Origin: an uncultured bacterium
GTDB lineage: Bacteria > Bacillota_I > Bacilli_A > RF39 > UBA660
NCBI GenBank assembly: GCA_949285775.1
Contig: CASEAD010000052.1
Span: 1-8,468 of the forward strand
Reading direction: 5' to 3'
Length of the DNA: 8,468 nt
A program made the position numbers and the translations under genes. The notes beneath the pieces are model-generated. The model was not told where the DNA came from. It saw only the letters and a list, made by a program, of their open reading frames with translations, and made no database searches. The stretch's first letter is position 1. Each line of letters begins with the position of its first letter. Below, one piece after another: positions 1 to 6,560 of the stretch.

Positions 1-8
1 ATTTAAAG

Positions 9-62
9 CACCTACTTTCTACTATATATTATATTATACAGTATTTGTTGGCGCTTTTTCAA
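9..62 (-). promoter_or_regulatory. Leftward promoter and ribosome binding site for a gene beyond the left edge
   Basis: On the minus strand there is a -35 box TTGAAA (57-62), an 18-nt spacer and a perfect -10 box TATAAT (33-38). About 16 nt further on lies AAGTAGGTG (9-17), one mismatch from the Shine-Dalgarno consensus AAGGAGGTG. The window then ends in ...CTTTAAAT, so a single G just outside would create an ATG six bases after the binding site. No coding sequence of this gene is visible. The promoter match is direct; the gene itself is inferred. Confidence 0.45.
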
Positions 63-104
63 TCGTTTAAATTTTGCGAATTAAAGATAATTACTACAAA
101 CCAC

Positions 105-134
105 TTGACTAAAATATCATATTTATTATATAAT
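105..134 (+). promoter_or_regulatory. Promoter of rpsD (sigma-A type)
   Basis: TTGACT at 105-110 and TATAAT at 129-134 are separated by 18 nt, a near-consensus housekeeping promoter. Transcription should start near position 141, leaving a leader of about 130 nt before rpsD. It lies back to back with the leftward promoter at 33-62. Confidence 0.75.
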
Positions 135-140
135 ACTAAT

Positions 141-271
141 GCATTTGGCAGCAGTATCTATATTTTTATAACGTGTTATATACAAGTAACTTATTTTGCT
201 GCATAAGCGAAAGTAAAAATAAAACTCCCTATAAAAATTAGATACCCCCTATGCAAGAAGGAGGAATATAA
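141..271 (+). promoter_or_regulatory. Structured rpsD 5' leader, candidate S4 autoregulatory element
   Basis: The untranslated leader is long for such a compact genome. GCAGCA (148-153) can pair with TGCTGC (197-202), supported by flanking GC and TT pairs (141-145 with 205-208). Inside it is a smaller hairpin TTATA/TATAA-like around 167-180. A competing 6-bp pairing joins TGCATA (200-205) to TATGCA (250-255), and CTCC (225-228) can pair with GGAG (260-263) of the ribosome binding site AAGGAGG (258-264). In Bacillus, S4 represses its own gene through a leader RNA. That this leader does the same is an inference from position and foldability; I did not match it to the known consensus. Confidence 0.45.
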
Positions 272-886
272 ATGGCAAGATATACAGGCCCAAATAACAA
301 AAAATCAAGAAGAGTTGGTTTCTCAATATTAGAAAGTGGTATAGAATTTTCTAAAGGTAAAAGAAGAAGTAGTGGCCCAGGACAACATGGCGCTGATAGA
401 AAAAGAAAACCATCTAACTACTCAATACAATTAAACGAAAAACAAAAAGTAAGATTTATGTATGGTATCAACGAAAAACAATTCAAAAAACTAGTTGAAG
501 AATCAGGAAAAATGAAAGGTGTACACGGTGAAAACTTACTATTCTTACTAGAAAGTAGACTAGATAACATTGTCTATCGTACAGGTTTCGCTACTACAAG
601 AAGAGGAGCAAGACAACTAGTTAACCATGGACACATTACCGTTAATGGCAAAAAAGTTGATATCCCATCATACAGAGTAAAAATAGGAGATATCATTGGA
701 TTAAAAGAAGATGACAAAGACCTTAAAATAGTAAATGAATCTTTAGAAAAAGTAACTAAAAGAGTAGATTATATAACTTATGATGAAAATAAAAAAGAAG
801 CCACTTATCTTAGAAGACCAGAAAGAAACGAACTAAATGCCGATATCAACGAAGCATTAATCGTTGAATTCTACAGTAGAGTATAA
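272..886 (+). CDS. rpsD: 30S ribosomal protein S4
   Basis: Ribosomal protein S4 is a primary 16S rRNA binder that nucleates assembly of the 30S body and helps maintain decoding accuracy. The 204-residue product has the usual bacterial length. It opens with MARYTGP, has the GPGQHG signature (residues 35-40), an RNA-binding S4 domain at about 94-158 (SRLDNIVYRTGFA, then VNHGHITVNGK) and the typical end LIVEFYSR. The N-terminal part lacks the four zinc-binding cysteines, so this is the zinc-free form. The ATG has a strong AAGGAGG seven bases upstream. The gene stands alone on the plus strand, with its own promoter, long leader and terminator. It opposes all the other protein genes here, and it uses AAC for Asn much more often than they do. 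Confidence 0.98.
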   Translation: MARYTGPNNKKSRRVGFSILESGIEFSKGKRRSSGPGQHGADRKRKPSNYSIQLNEKQKVRFMYGINEKQFKKLVEESGKMKGVHGENLLFLLESRLDNIVYRTGFATTRRGARQLVNHGHITVNGKKVDIPSYRVKIGDIIGLKEDDKDLKIVNESLEKVTKRVDYITYDENKKEATYLRRPERNELNADINEALIVEFYSRV

Positions 887-904
887 CACACTCTACTTTT
901 TTTT
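875..904 (+). terminator. Intrinsic terminator of rpsD
   Basis: AGTAGAGT (875-882) pairs with ACTCTACT (890-897) around a 7-nt loop and runs into a tract of eight T (897-904). The last rpsD codons form the left arm, and the stop codon TAA (884-886) lies in the loop. Confidence 0.85.
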
Positions 905-909
905 ATACC

Positions 910-934
910 AAAAAGAACTATCCAAAATAGTTCT
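910..934 (-). terminator. Intrinsic terminator of the glmR-whiA-tyrS operon
   Basis: On the minus strand AGAACTAT (934-927), a 5-nt loop and ATAGTTCT (921-914) make a perfect 8-bp stem followed by TTTT. The stop codon TAG of the last gene (933-935) overlaps the base of the stem. It lies back to back with the rpsD terminator, so the two opposing transcripts each end within about 50 nt. Confidence 0.75.
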
Positions 935-1172
935 AACACTCATCATCATACAACTCAAATCTATATTTTTGCTTAACATCAGGATACTTATCCTTATCAA
1001 CCAAAGATAAAAACATCTCCTTATCCCTTACCCAAATACTACCATCACTAATATGATTATACACAACCATTTCCTTCATAGTCTCACTATCTAAAGCAAT
1101 ACATATAATCCTATGTAAACTCCCCTTAAAATGCCTATAAACTTGACCTCCTTTAACACTTCTTTCCAACAT
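933..1172 (-). CDS. DUF1653 family small protein
   Basis: This 79-residue protein matches the DUF1653 pattern from recognition of the motif order: GxVYRHFKGSLH (residues 9-20), a central hydrophobic strand IICIALDSET, then MVVYN and IWVRDKEMFL (46-55), and RFELY near the end. The family is a single small beta-rich domain of unknown biochemical role, often encoded alone or beside housekeeping genes. The ATG lies inside the end of tyrS (20-nt overlap in another frame), with GAGGT 13 nt upstream, a rather long spacing. It is last in the glmR-whiA-tyrS transcript and probably depends on translation of tyrS. A perfect AAAGGAGGT at 1146-1154 lies inside the gene but has no start codon after it; it encodes Lys-Gly-Gly of the conserved N-terminus. 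Confidence 0.85.
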   Translation of the reverse strand: MLERSVKGGQVYRHFKGSLHRIICIALDSETMKEMVVYNHISDGSIWVRDKEMFLSLVDKDKYPDVKQKYRFELYDDEC

Positions 1173-2376
1173 AATAATTCTTTTTACCTCTCTTAATTAT
1201 TATATATACACCATCTATATAATCATTATCACCAATCCTATATTCTAAATCACTAATCTTTCTACCATTAACCTTAATCGCATTACCACTAATAAATTCC
1301 CTTGCCTCTCTCTTACTCTTACTAGCGCCAATCTCAATTAACATATCTATTAAATTACTACTACTAACATTAATAATATCATTACCACTAAATATCTCTT
1401 CAACATCCCCCTTACTCAAGAAAGAAAACTCCTCATTAAATAAAACATTAGATAACTTAACCGCCTTATCATATTCCTCTTTACCATGTAAATCAGTAAT
1501 AATCTCTCTTGCTAAAGCCTTATGAGCCTCTCTTAACTCCGGATGCTCCCTGTTTTTCTTATCTAACTCCTCTATTTCTTCTCTAGACAAAAAAGTAAGC
1601 TTCTTTAAATAATCTACAATCATAGAATCCTCTAAATTAATTAAATATTGATATAACTTATAACTAGAAGTCTTATTCTTATCAAGCCATAAAGCATTAC
1701 CCTCCGTCTTACCAAACTTACGACCAGTACTATCAACTACCAAAGGCATAACCATACCATATACTGTCTTATCTAATTTCTTCCTAATAAGTTCTATACC
1801 AGAAGTAATATTTCCCCACTGATCAGATCCTGCAACTTGTAAAACACAACCTCTCTTCTCAAATAAATATAAAAAATCCATTGCCTGTAATATCATATAT
1901 GAAAACTCAGCATAAGTAATACCACTATCTAACCTAGACTTAACCTTATCCTTAGCAAGCATATAATTAACATTAAAATACTTCCCATAATCCCTCAAAA
2001 AATCAATAACATTAATATCCTTAGTCCAATCAAAATTATTAACAACCTCAAACCCAAAAATACTCTCAGCCTGCTTTTTTAAACCAATAAAGTTCCTTGC
2101 AACCTCTTCCTTAGAAATCATAGGCCTCTCAGAATCAGGTTTAGGATCCCCTATTAACCCCGTAGCCCCTCCTACTAAAAGTATAGGATGATGCCCAGCT
2201 TTTGCTAACCTTTTAGAAATCAAAAAAGAAGAATAATGACCAATATGCATAGAATCCGCTGTAGGATCAGTACCAATATAAAAAGTTAACCCTCCCGTAT
2301 TCAATTTATCAATCAATTCCTCATCACTAATATCTTGTACCAAACCCCTCCATTTTAAATCCTCAAATAAAGTCAT
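1153..2376 (-). CDS. tyrS: Tyrosyl-tRNA synthetase
   Basis: This class I aminoacyl-tRNA synthetase charges tRNA-Tyr with tyrosine in the cytoplasm. The 407 residues show the full bacterial layout. YIGTDPT (33-39) is part of the tyrosine pocket and HIGH (44-47) the first ATP signature. GSDQWGN (183-189) and KFGKT (220-224), the KMSKS-loop equivalent, follow, and an S4-type RNA-binding domain sits at about 342-405 (SKREAREFI, then IKVNGRKI). The ATG has AGGAG nine bases upstream. No T-box leader is present: only 74 nt separate it from whiA, so it is probably read from the glmR promoter. The last five residues after the usual NYY end (VGKKC) come from the stretch shared with the DUF1653 gene. 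Confidence 0.97.
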   Translation of the reverse strand: MTLFEDLKWRGLVQDISDEELIDKLNTGGLTFYIGTDPTADSMHIGHYSSFLISKRLAKAGHHPILLVGGATGLIGDPKPDSERPMISKEEVARNFIGLKKQAESIFGFEVVNNFDWTKDINVIDFLRDYGKYFNVNYMLAKDKVKSRLDSGITYAEFSYMILQAMDFLYLFEKRGCVLQVAGSDQWGNITSGIELIRKKLDKTVYGMVMPLVVDSTGRKFGKTEGNALWLDKNKTSSYKLYQYLINLEDSMIVDYLKKLTFLSREEIEELDKKNREHPELREAHKALAREIITDLHGKEEYDKAVKLSNVLFNEEFSFLSKGDVEEIFSGNDIINVSSSNLIDMLIEIGASKSKREAREFISGNAIKVNGRKISDLEYRIGDNDYIDGVYIIIKRGKKNYYVGKKC

Positions 2377-2450
2377 AATTATCTACTCCTACCTTATTAT
2401 AATATTAAATACACTCCACCAACCCTCATCATTCTAACCACAACCTCTAT

Positions 2451-3374
2451 TTACTTATTCTCTATCCTATTGACAATCTCCCTAATCTTCCTAAATCTGT
2501 GATTCAACCCTGACTTAGATATATTATACCCAAGTTCCTTACTCATAATATCCGATAACTCTTGTAAAGAACTCTCAGGATACTTAATTCTATAATCAAC
2601 AGCCTCTCTTAACTTATTATCAATAATATCCAACATATCATATTCCTTCAACTTTTCAATATCCTTAATCTGTTTACTAGCAGTCATAAATACCTTATCC
2701 ATATTAGCAAGCTCACAATTATTAAGCCTATTACTCATATTCTTATAATCTCTATATATCCTAATATCTTCAAAATACATAACCCCATTATAAGCCTTTA
2801 TCATCCTAAGAAAATCACTAATCTTCTCAGCTTCCTTTATATATACCATATAATTCTTTTCCCTAACTATAACCTTACTATTCAAATTATATAAATTAAG
2901 ATAATTACTAATCTCCTTAGCATAATCCAAATCATGAATAACAAACTCTAAATGATAACCAGAAGTCTTAGGATCATTAATACTACCACAAACCTCAAAC
3001 AACCCCTTCAAATAAGCCCTCATCGACTCACCATCACTAACCAAATATTCACTAGGCTTATTTAAACGATTACCACTAGAATCAATAATAGATAAATCCC
3101 TAAGAATCCCACTACACTCACCATTATAATTAAGAATATATACTAAATTATTATTAAAACCACTCCTTCTCCTAACCGTAATCTTCAAGCTCTTATCATA
3201 TATATCCCTAAATAACCTATAAACCCTCCTTGCAACAGCATTATTTTCAGTAACAATATTAATATTAGAACTACTATCACTATCCCTAACAATAGCAGAT
3301 AACTCAGCAATATCCTCCGTACGACTACTAGAAAGCATAGAAATCTCATTCTTAATATCAGCAGAAAAACTCAT
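2451..3374 (-). CDS. whiA: WhiA, LAGLIDADG-fold DNA-binding regulator
   Basis: WhiA is a conserved Gram-positive protein linked to cell division and chromosome segregation in Bacillus, and to sporulation septation in Streptomyces. This 307-residue copy begins MSFSADIKNE as the family does. Its degenerate homing-endonuclease-like core includes YLKGLFEVCGSINDP (121-135), where relatives usually have an AGG rather than a VCG segment. Next comes the signature NRLNNCELANMDK (215-227). The C-terminal helix-turn-helix is at about 264-300 (SSLQELSDIM, SKSGLNHRFRKI). Its ATG overlaps the glmR stop by one base (TAATG), with GGTGAT five bases upstream, implying translational coupling. The glmR-whiA order is conserved in Firmicutes. 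Confidence 0.96.
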   Translation of the reverse strand: MSFSADIKNEISMLSSSRTEDIAELSAIVRDSDSSSNINIVTENNAVARRVYRLFRDIYDKSLKITVRRRSGFNNNLVYILNYNGECSGILRDLSIIDSSGNRLNKPSEYLVSDGESMRAYLKGLFEVCGSINDPKTSGYHLEFVIHDLDYAKEISNYLNLYNLNSKVIVREKNYMVYIKEAEKISDFLRMIKAYNGVMYFEDIRIYRDYKNMSNRLNNCELANMDKVFMTASKQIKDIEKLKEYDMLDIIDNKLREAVDYRIKYPESSLQELSDIMSKELGYNISKSGLNHRFRKIREIVNRIENK

Positions 3375-4327
3375 TAAACATCACCACTATTATTAATATA
3401 AGTAAATATATCCAAAGCCGTCCTAACATAATCATGCCTTACTTGATTATTAATAATACTAATCAAATTATCCTCTATAACCTTGATATTCATCCTATCC
3501 AACTCTTCCCTATCAAGTAATATCGGACTACTAACCTCCACTTCATATAACTTAATAATCTTTTTTGGCACCTCTCCATTATTAGCAACTACCACATCAA
3601 TAAAATTATCCCCTACATATTTATTAATAGCTTTTATACAATCACTAACAGCAAAACCATCAGTCTCCCCATGCTCCGTCATTATATTACAAACATACAT
3701 CTTCTTAGCCTTAGAATTCCTTAAAACCTGAACAACCCTATCATCTAACAAATTAGGAATAACACTAGTATATAAACTACCCATACCCAATATTATTAAA
3801 TCAGCATTTTCTAAAGCCTTTATAACCTTTCTCGTAGCCTTAACCTTATTCTTATATTCTACATAATCAATTTCCTTAAAAGCCTTAGTAATATTACTCT
3901 CCCCCTCGATTACCTCTCCACTAGTAGTATGCGCAACCAATATAGGAGAATCCTCCGTAAAAGGCAAAACTTTACCTTTAAGATTAAGAATCTTACTAAG
4001 CGCTGTCAAAGACTCCGTAAGATTACCAGTAATATTAAACAAAGCAGTCAACAACAAATTACCCATCGCATGATTATTAAGATCACTATCCGTCTCAAAT
4101 CTATATTGTAACAATTGTTCTACTAAAGGCTCCACTTCAGATAAAGCCACCAAAACATTTCGTAAATCACCAACCGCTGGCACATTAAATTCACGTCTCA
4201 ATATCCCCGTCGAAGATCCATCATCCGCAACAGACACAATAGCAGTTATATCAATAGGAAATAATTTTAAACCTCTAAGTAAAACTGATAACCCAGTTCC
4301 ACCACCTAAAACAACAACTTTTTTCAT
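3374..4327 (-). CDS. glmR: GlmR (YvcK), UDP-sugar-binding cell-envelope regulator
   Basis: GlmR/YvcK proteins have a CofD-like Rossmann fold. In Bacillus GlmR binds UDP-GlcNAc and stimulates GlmS, steering carbon into peptidoglycan precursors. Visible motifs are GGGTGLS (8-14), ADDGSSTG (34-41), GDLRN (53-57), LNNHAMGN (83-90), GMGSLYTSVIPNL (181-193, usually GPGSLYTS), EHGETDGF (218-225) and HDYVRTA (298-304). I place the start at ATG 4325-4327 (317 residues). A TTG one codon earlier touches the ribosome binding site AAAAGGTGAT (4331-4340) with no spacing, so it is unlikely. The gene heads the glmR-whiA-tyrS-DUF1653 group. In Bacillus rapZ lies directly upstream; here it is replaced by unrelated genes. 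Confidence 0.96.
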   Translation of the reverse strand: MKKVVVLGGGTGLSVLLRGLKLFPIDITAIVSVADDGSSTGILRREFNVPAVGDLRNVLVALSEVEPLVEQLLQYRFETDSDLNNHAMGNLLLTALFNITGNLTESLTALSKILNLKGKVLPFTEDSPILVAHTTSGEVIEGESNITKAFKEIDYVEYKNKVKATRKVIKALENADLIILGMGSLYTSVIPNLLDDRVVQVLRNSKAKKMYVCNIMTEHGETDGFAVSDCIKAINKYVGDNFIDVVVANNGEVPKKIIKLYEVEVSSPILLDREELDRMNIKVIEDNLISIINNQVRHDYVRTALDIFTYINNSGDV

Positions 4328-4330
4328 CAA

Positions 4331-4340
4331 ATCACCTTTT
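4331..4340 (-). promoter_or_regulatory. Ribosome binding site that fixes the glmR start
   Basis: AAAAGGTGAT matches the 3' part of the Shine-Dalgarno consensus. It ends three bases before ATG 4327 but directly touches the alternative TTG at 4328-4330, so the ATG is favoured. Confidence 0.65.
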
Positions 4341-4347
4341 CTTACTA

Positions 4348-4356
4348 ATTATATCA
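4348..4356 (-). promoter_or_regulatory. Extended -10 promoter for glmR
   Basis: TGATATAAT on the minus strand is a perfect TGnTATAAT extended -10. No convincing -35 box is present, which extended -10 promoters tolerate. Transcription would begin near 4341, giving a leader of about 14 nt that still holds the ribosome binding site. It lies at the end of the T tract of the upstream terminator, so it would let glmR be expressed independently of the coiled-coil operon. Confidence 0.45.
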
Positions 4357-4386
4357 AAAAAAAGAAATAATATCCATCATTTCTTT
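4356..4386 (-). terminator. Weak intrinsic terminator after the 84-residue gene
   Basis: AAAGAAAT (4386-4379), a 10-nt loop and ATTTCTTT (4368-4361) form an 8-bp stem with a single G-C pair, followed by a run of T (down to 4356). The stop codon TAA (4385-4387) overlaps the left arm. The low stability suggests partial termination, with some read-through into glmR. Confidence 0.5.
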
Positions 4387-4639
4387 AATTATTTACTATA
4401 GTTTTAACAAATAAAGGCAAAATAGTTTTTAAATTAACTTCCCCAATAACTTCCTCTAAAAAAGTATTACCATTCTCATAAATAGCTTCCACTATCTTAT
4501 AATTATCTTTAATATCATTCAAACTTGTATCAAATTCAGCAATATAATAATAATCCCTATTATTATTACTAACATAAGAAATAACCAAATAAACCTCCCC
4601 ATTTCCTAAAGTAACAACCTTATTAACATCTATTTTCAT
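4385..4639 (-). CDS. Small beta-rich protein of unknown function
   Basis: I do not recognise this 84-residue protein with certainty. It has no signal peptide, membrane segment or cysteine. It reads as alternating strands: VVTLGNGEVYLVISYV (8-23), then DYYYIAEFD (29-37), KIVEAIYENGN (48-58), and a final hydrophobic helix LKTILPLFVKTI (70-81). The layout resembles short DUF1292-type proteins, which is only an inference from shape. Its ATG overlaps the stop of the preceding long coiled-coil gene by one base (TAATG), with a strong GGAGGT (4646-4651) six bases upstream inside that gene. It should therefore be co-translated with that gene and may act with it. It is the last gene before a weak terminator. 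Confidence 0.75.
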   Translation of the reverse strand: MKIDVNKVVTLGNGEVYLVISYVSNNNRDYYYIAEFDTSLNDIKDNYKIVEAIYENGNTFLEEVIGEVNLKTILPLFVKTIVNN

Positions 4640-6396
4640 TACTGTACCTCCGAATCATTATTACCAAAGTCAAACTTCAATTCCGGAATCTCATTATTAG
4701 CAAAGAAATTATTAGAATCAGTATTCTTAGCTTCAGGAAGATCAGGCAAACTACTCAACCCTCCAGCATCAAACGAACTACTAGACCAAAAAGCATCATT
4801 ACTTTCTCCATTACTACCAGAAGAATCTACACCACCATTAAAAAACAAATTATTAGCATCAACCGGAATAACCCTATCTACACCACTATCTTCTTTAACA
4901 GAATTATCTACCACAGAATTATTCGAAATATCCTTATTTTCTAAACCAACAGAATTATCCGTAACCCCCTTACTCTCATCAGAATCATTATTCTCTACAC
5001 TAACAATCTTCTCATCTTCCTCTACATTAACTCCCAACATCTTACCAACACGTTTCATAACCGTATTAGCTTTACTAATAATAGCCTCTAAATCAACATT
5101 ACTAATATCTTTAACATCCACAACCTGACTATCTTTAACATCATCATTATTAACAGCATTACTATCAGTATTAGAATTATTATCATCAAATATATTACTT
5201 CCTCCAACACTCTCACTAATACTATCACTAACATTCTCATCAACAATACCTATACTAGCATCATCAACACTTATATTTCCTAAATCAACATTAGAACTCT
5301 CATTAACATCATCATAAGTATCAATAATACAAAACTCCTTAAGCAAAGACAAAATCTCAACCTTCTGATTATCAAGCTCTAATTCCTTAATCATTTCCCT
5401 CTTATCATTAATTTCCTTAGACAAAATATCTATATTATCAATATCTACCTTTTGCCTCTCAATATTCTTATACTGCCTATCCAACAAATCATAAATATCC
5501 TCTAAAACATCACTATCTTTTATTCCAAGCTCTTTCCTTAAATTAATCCTCTCATATAAAATATCATTAATAGCATTTCTTTTATATATAATCTTACTAT
5601 ACTCACTCTCACTACCAATAAGTAATTTATAAATAGTAAGCAAATATTCCTGTTCCTTATTCTTATAATAAATATCTCTAGCATCACTAACATAAGAAGA
5701 ATACTCCTGCTCTTCATCATGAGAAATACCAGCATTCTCCAAAGTAGAAAAAGACTTTTCAAAAATATCTAAAGACTTCTTACTATCACTAGCCCTTAAA
5801 GAAACATCCGCTAAAACATTATCAATATTATCTACATCAATATCTTTAAGTCCAGCATTCCTATTAATAATATTTTTAAACTTATTAAGCAATTCCTTCT
5901 CATCACTACTGTTTCTCTCCTCCGCCTTCTCCTTATTAGAATAAGTCTTCTCAAGAGAAACTTCCAAATCCTCTACTTCTTTACTTAAAGTATTTATCTT
6001 GCTAGTATTATCTAAATACTCCCTAATATAATTAAGTCTATCCTTATATTCATCTAACCTATCATAATATTTAATAGGAGGCAAATTACTTAACTCATAA
6101 CCAGTAACATTAGCAAAATCATTAATCAAAGAAACCCTCTGCTGAGCCCTTCCCCCAATATAATCAACCAAACTAGCTAACTTTTTCTCTTCTTCCTCTA
6201 ATGTTAATGTATCATAAAATTTATCCTCCAACTCTTTAAGATAAACCTCATCATTCATAGCGTCAATATCCCTTGCAGCATCTTCAAAATTATTAATAGT
6301 CTCTTCCCTATCATCACCAGTTCCTAACAACAAACTCATCCTAAGAATCTTATACTTATTCTCCTTGATTTTATTACCACTAGCACTATCAATCAT
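4639..6396 (-). CDS. Coiled-coil protein with long acidic disordered tail (paralogue of the upstream gene)
   Basis: Family not recognised. The product has 585 residues and neither signal peptide nor membrane segment, so it is probably cytoplasmic. Residues 1 to about 355 are charged, heptad-like helices (for example 114-165 and 270-350). From about 360 to the end the chain is dominated by Asp, Asn, Ser and Val, very acidic and presumably disordered. It is broken by a possible short helix (DLEAIISKANTVMKRVGKM, 435-453) and by aromatic spots (IFDD, LFFN, AFW, NFFAN, FDFG). The helical half is collinear with that of the upstream gene. I chose ATG 6396 because AAGAGGTGAT (6401-6410) lies four bases upstream; a GTG three codons earlier falls inside that binding site. 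The stop overlaps the start of the 84-residue gene. Confidence 0.85.
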   Translation of the reverse strand: MIDSASGNKIKENKYKILRMSLLLGTGDDREETINNFEDAARDIDAMNDEVYLKELEDKFYDTLTLEEEEKKLASLVDYIGGRAQQRVSLINDFANVTGYELSNLPPIKYYDRLDEYKDRLNYIREYLDNTSKINTLSKEVEDLEVSLEKTYSNKEKAEERNSSDEKELLNKFKNIINRNAGLKDIDVDNIDNVLADVSLRASDSKKSLDIFEKSFSTLENAGISHDEEQEYSSYVSDARDIYYKNKEQEYLLTIYKLLIGSESEYSKIIYKRNAINDILYERINLRKELGIKDSDVLEDIYDLLDRQYKNIERQKVDIDNIDILSKEINDKREMIKELELDNQKVEILSLLKEFCIIDTYDDVNESSNVDLGNISVDDASIGIVDENVSDSISESVGGSNIFDDNNSNTDSNAVNNDDVKDSQVVDVKDISNVDLEAIISKANTVMKRVGKMLGVNVEEDEKIVSVENNDSDESKGVTDNSVGLENKDISNNSVVDNSVKEDSGVDRVIPVDANNLFFNGGVDSSGSNGESNDAFWSSSSFDAGGLSSLPDLPEAKNTDSNNFFANNEIPELKFDFGNNDSEVQ

Positions 6397-6400
6397 TTTT

Positions 6401-6410
6401 ATCACCTCTT
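6401..6410 (-). promoter_or_regulatory. Ribosome binding site that fixes the second coiled-coil gene start
   Basis: AAGAGGTGAT ends four bases before ATG 6396. The alternative GTG at 6403-6405 is part of the site itself, so the longer reading is unlikely. Confidence 0.7.
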
Positions 6411-6416
6411 CTTATC

Positions 6417-6527
6417 TTAAAACCAACTCTTATTATCATTCTCCATATATTTATTTAAATCTTCAAACTCACCTTCATCAAAGAATGAATCATTTTTATC
6501 AGGAATCTTTGGAAAAATATCCTCTTA
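6417..6527 (-). pseudogene. Severed C-terminal tail of the first coiled-coil gene, after an in-frame TAA
   Basis: After the TAA at 6525-6527 the same frame runs on for 35 sense codons to a TAA at 6417-6419. It begins EDIFPKIPDKND, continues SFFDEGEFEDLNKYM and ends NDNKSWF. The composition matches the tail before the stop, and the first ten codons repeat EDIFPKVPLNK from just before it. With this tail the gene would have been about 570 residues long and would end 20 nt before the next ATG, in line with the tight packing elsewhere. No start codon serves the segment alone. Readings are a nonsense mutation, a base-call error or stop-codon readthrough; the context TAA-G is not a known strong readthrough site. 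Confidence 0.7.
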
Positions 6528-6560
6528 TTTATTTAATGGAACTTTAGGAAAAATATCTTC
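6495..6560 (-). repeat. Tandem EDIFPK repeat flanking the premature stop
   Basis: Copy 1 (6528-6560) encodes EDIFPKVPLNK and copy 2 (6495-6524) encodes EDIFPKIPDK, with the TAA between them. The period is 12 codons. The six identical residues use different third bases at three positions (GAA/GAG, CCT/CCA, AAA/AAG), so the copies are old and were kept at the protein level. A third, weaker copy, EDIFGRGDSK, lies at residues 487-496 of the same gene. Confidence 0.7.

Noticed and set aside
1146..1154. Perfect AAAGGAGGT right after the tyrS stop as a start signal for the DUF1653 gene
   Set aside because: No ATG, GTG or TTG follows at usable spacing, and the triplets encode the Lys-Gly-Gly of the conserved family N-terminus. 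The upstream ATG at 1170-1172 remains the best start.
2396..2422. Promoter for tyrS between whiA and tyrS
   Set aside because: TATAAT (2396-2401) is present, but the only -35-like box, TTGGTG (2417-2422), is poor and just 15 nt away, with no TGn extension. Such -10 matches are common by chance in AT-rich DNA.
3483..3731. Open frame of 82 codons on the plus strand opposite glmR
   Set aside because: It lies wholly opposite a clearly conserved gene, has no ribosome binding site of note, and its hydrophobic Ser/Leu-rich composition is what antisense of this sequence yields. The same applies to the other short frames at 3929-4111, 5538-5762, 6365-6547 and 7156-7350.
4328..4330. TTG as the start of glmR
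   Set aside because: It touches the ribosome binding site without spacing, and the ATG directly after it gives the usual MKKVVVLGGGTG start.
6403..6405. GTG as the start of the second coiled-coil gene
   Set aside because: It lies inside the AAGAGGTGAT ribosome binding site; ATG 6394-6396 has correct spacing.
6417..6527. TAA used as a sense codon (altered genetic code)
   Set aside because: All the other genes except the TAG-ended one finish in TAA at sensible places, so TAA is a stop in this genome. Only local recoding, mutation or error could explain this one.
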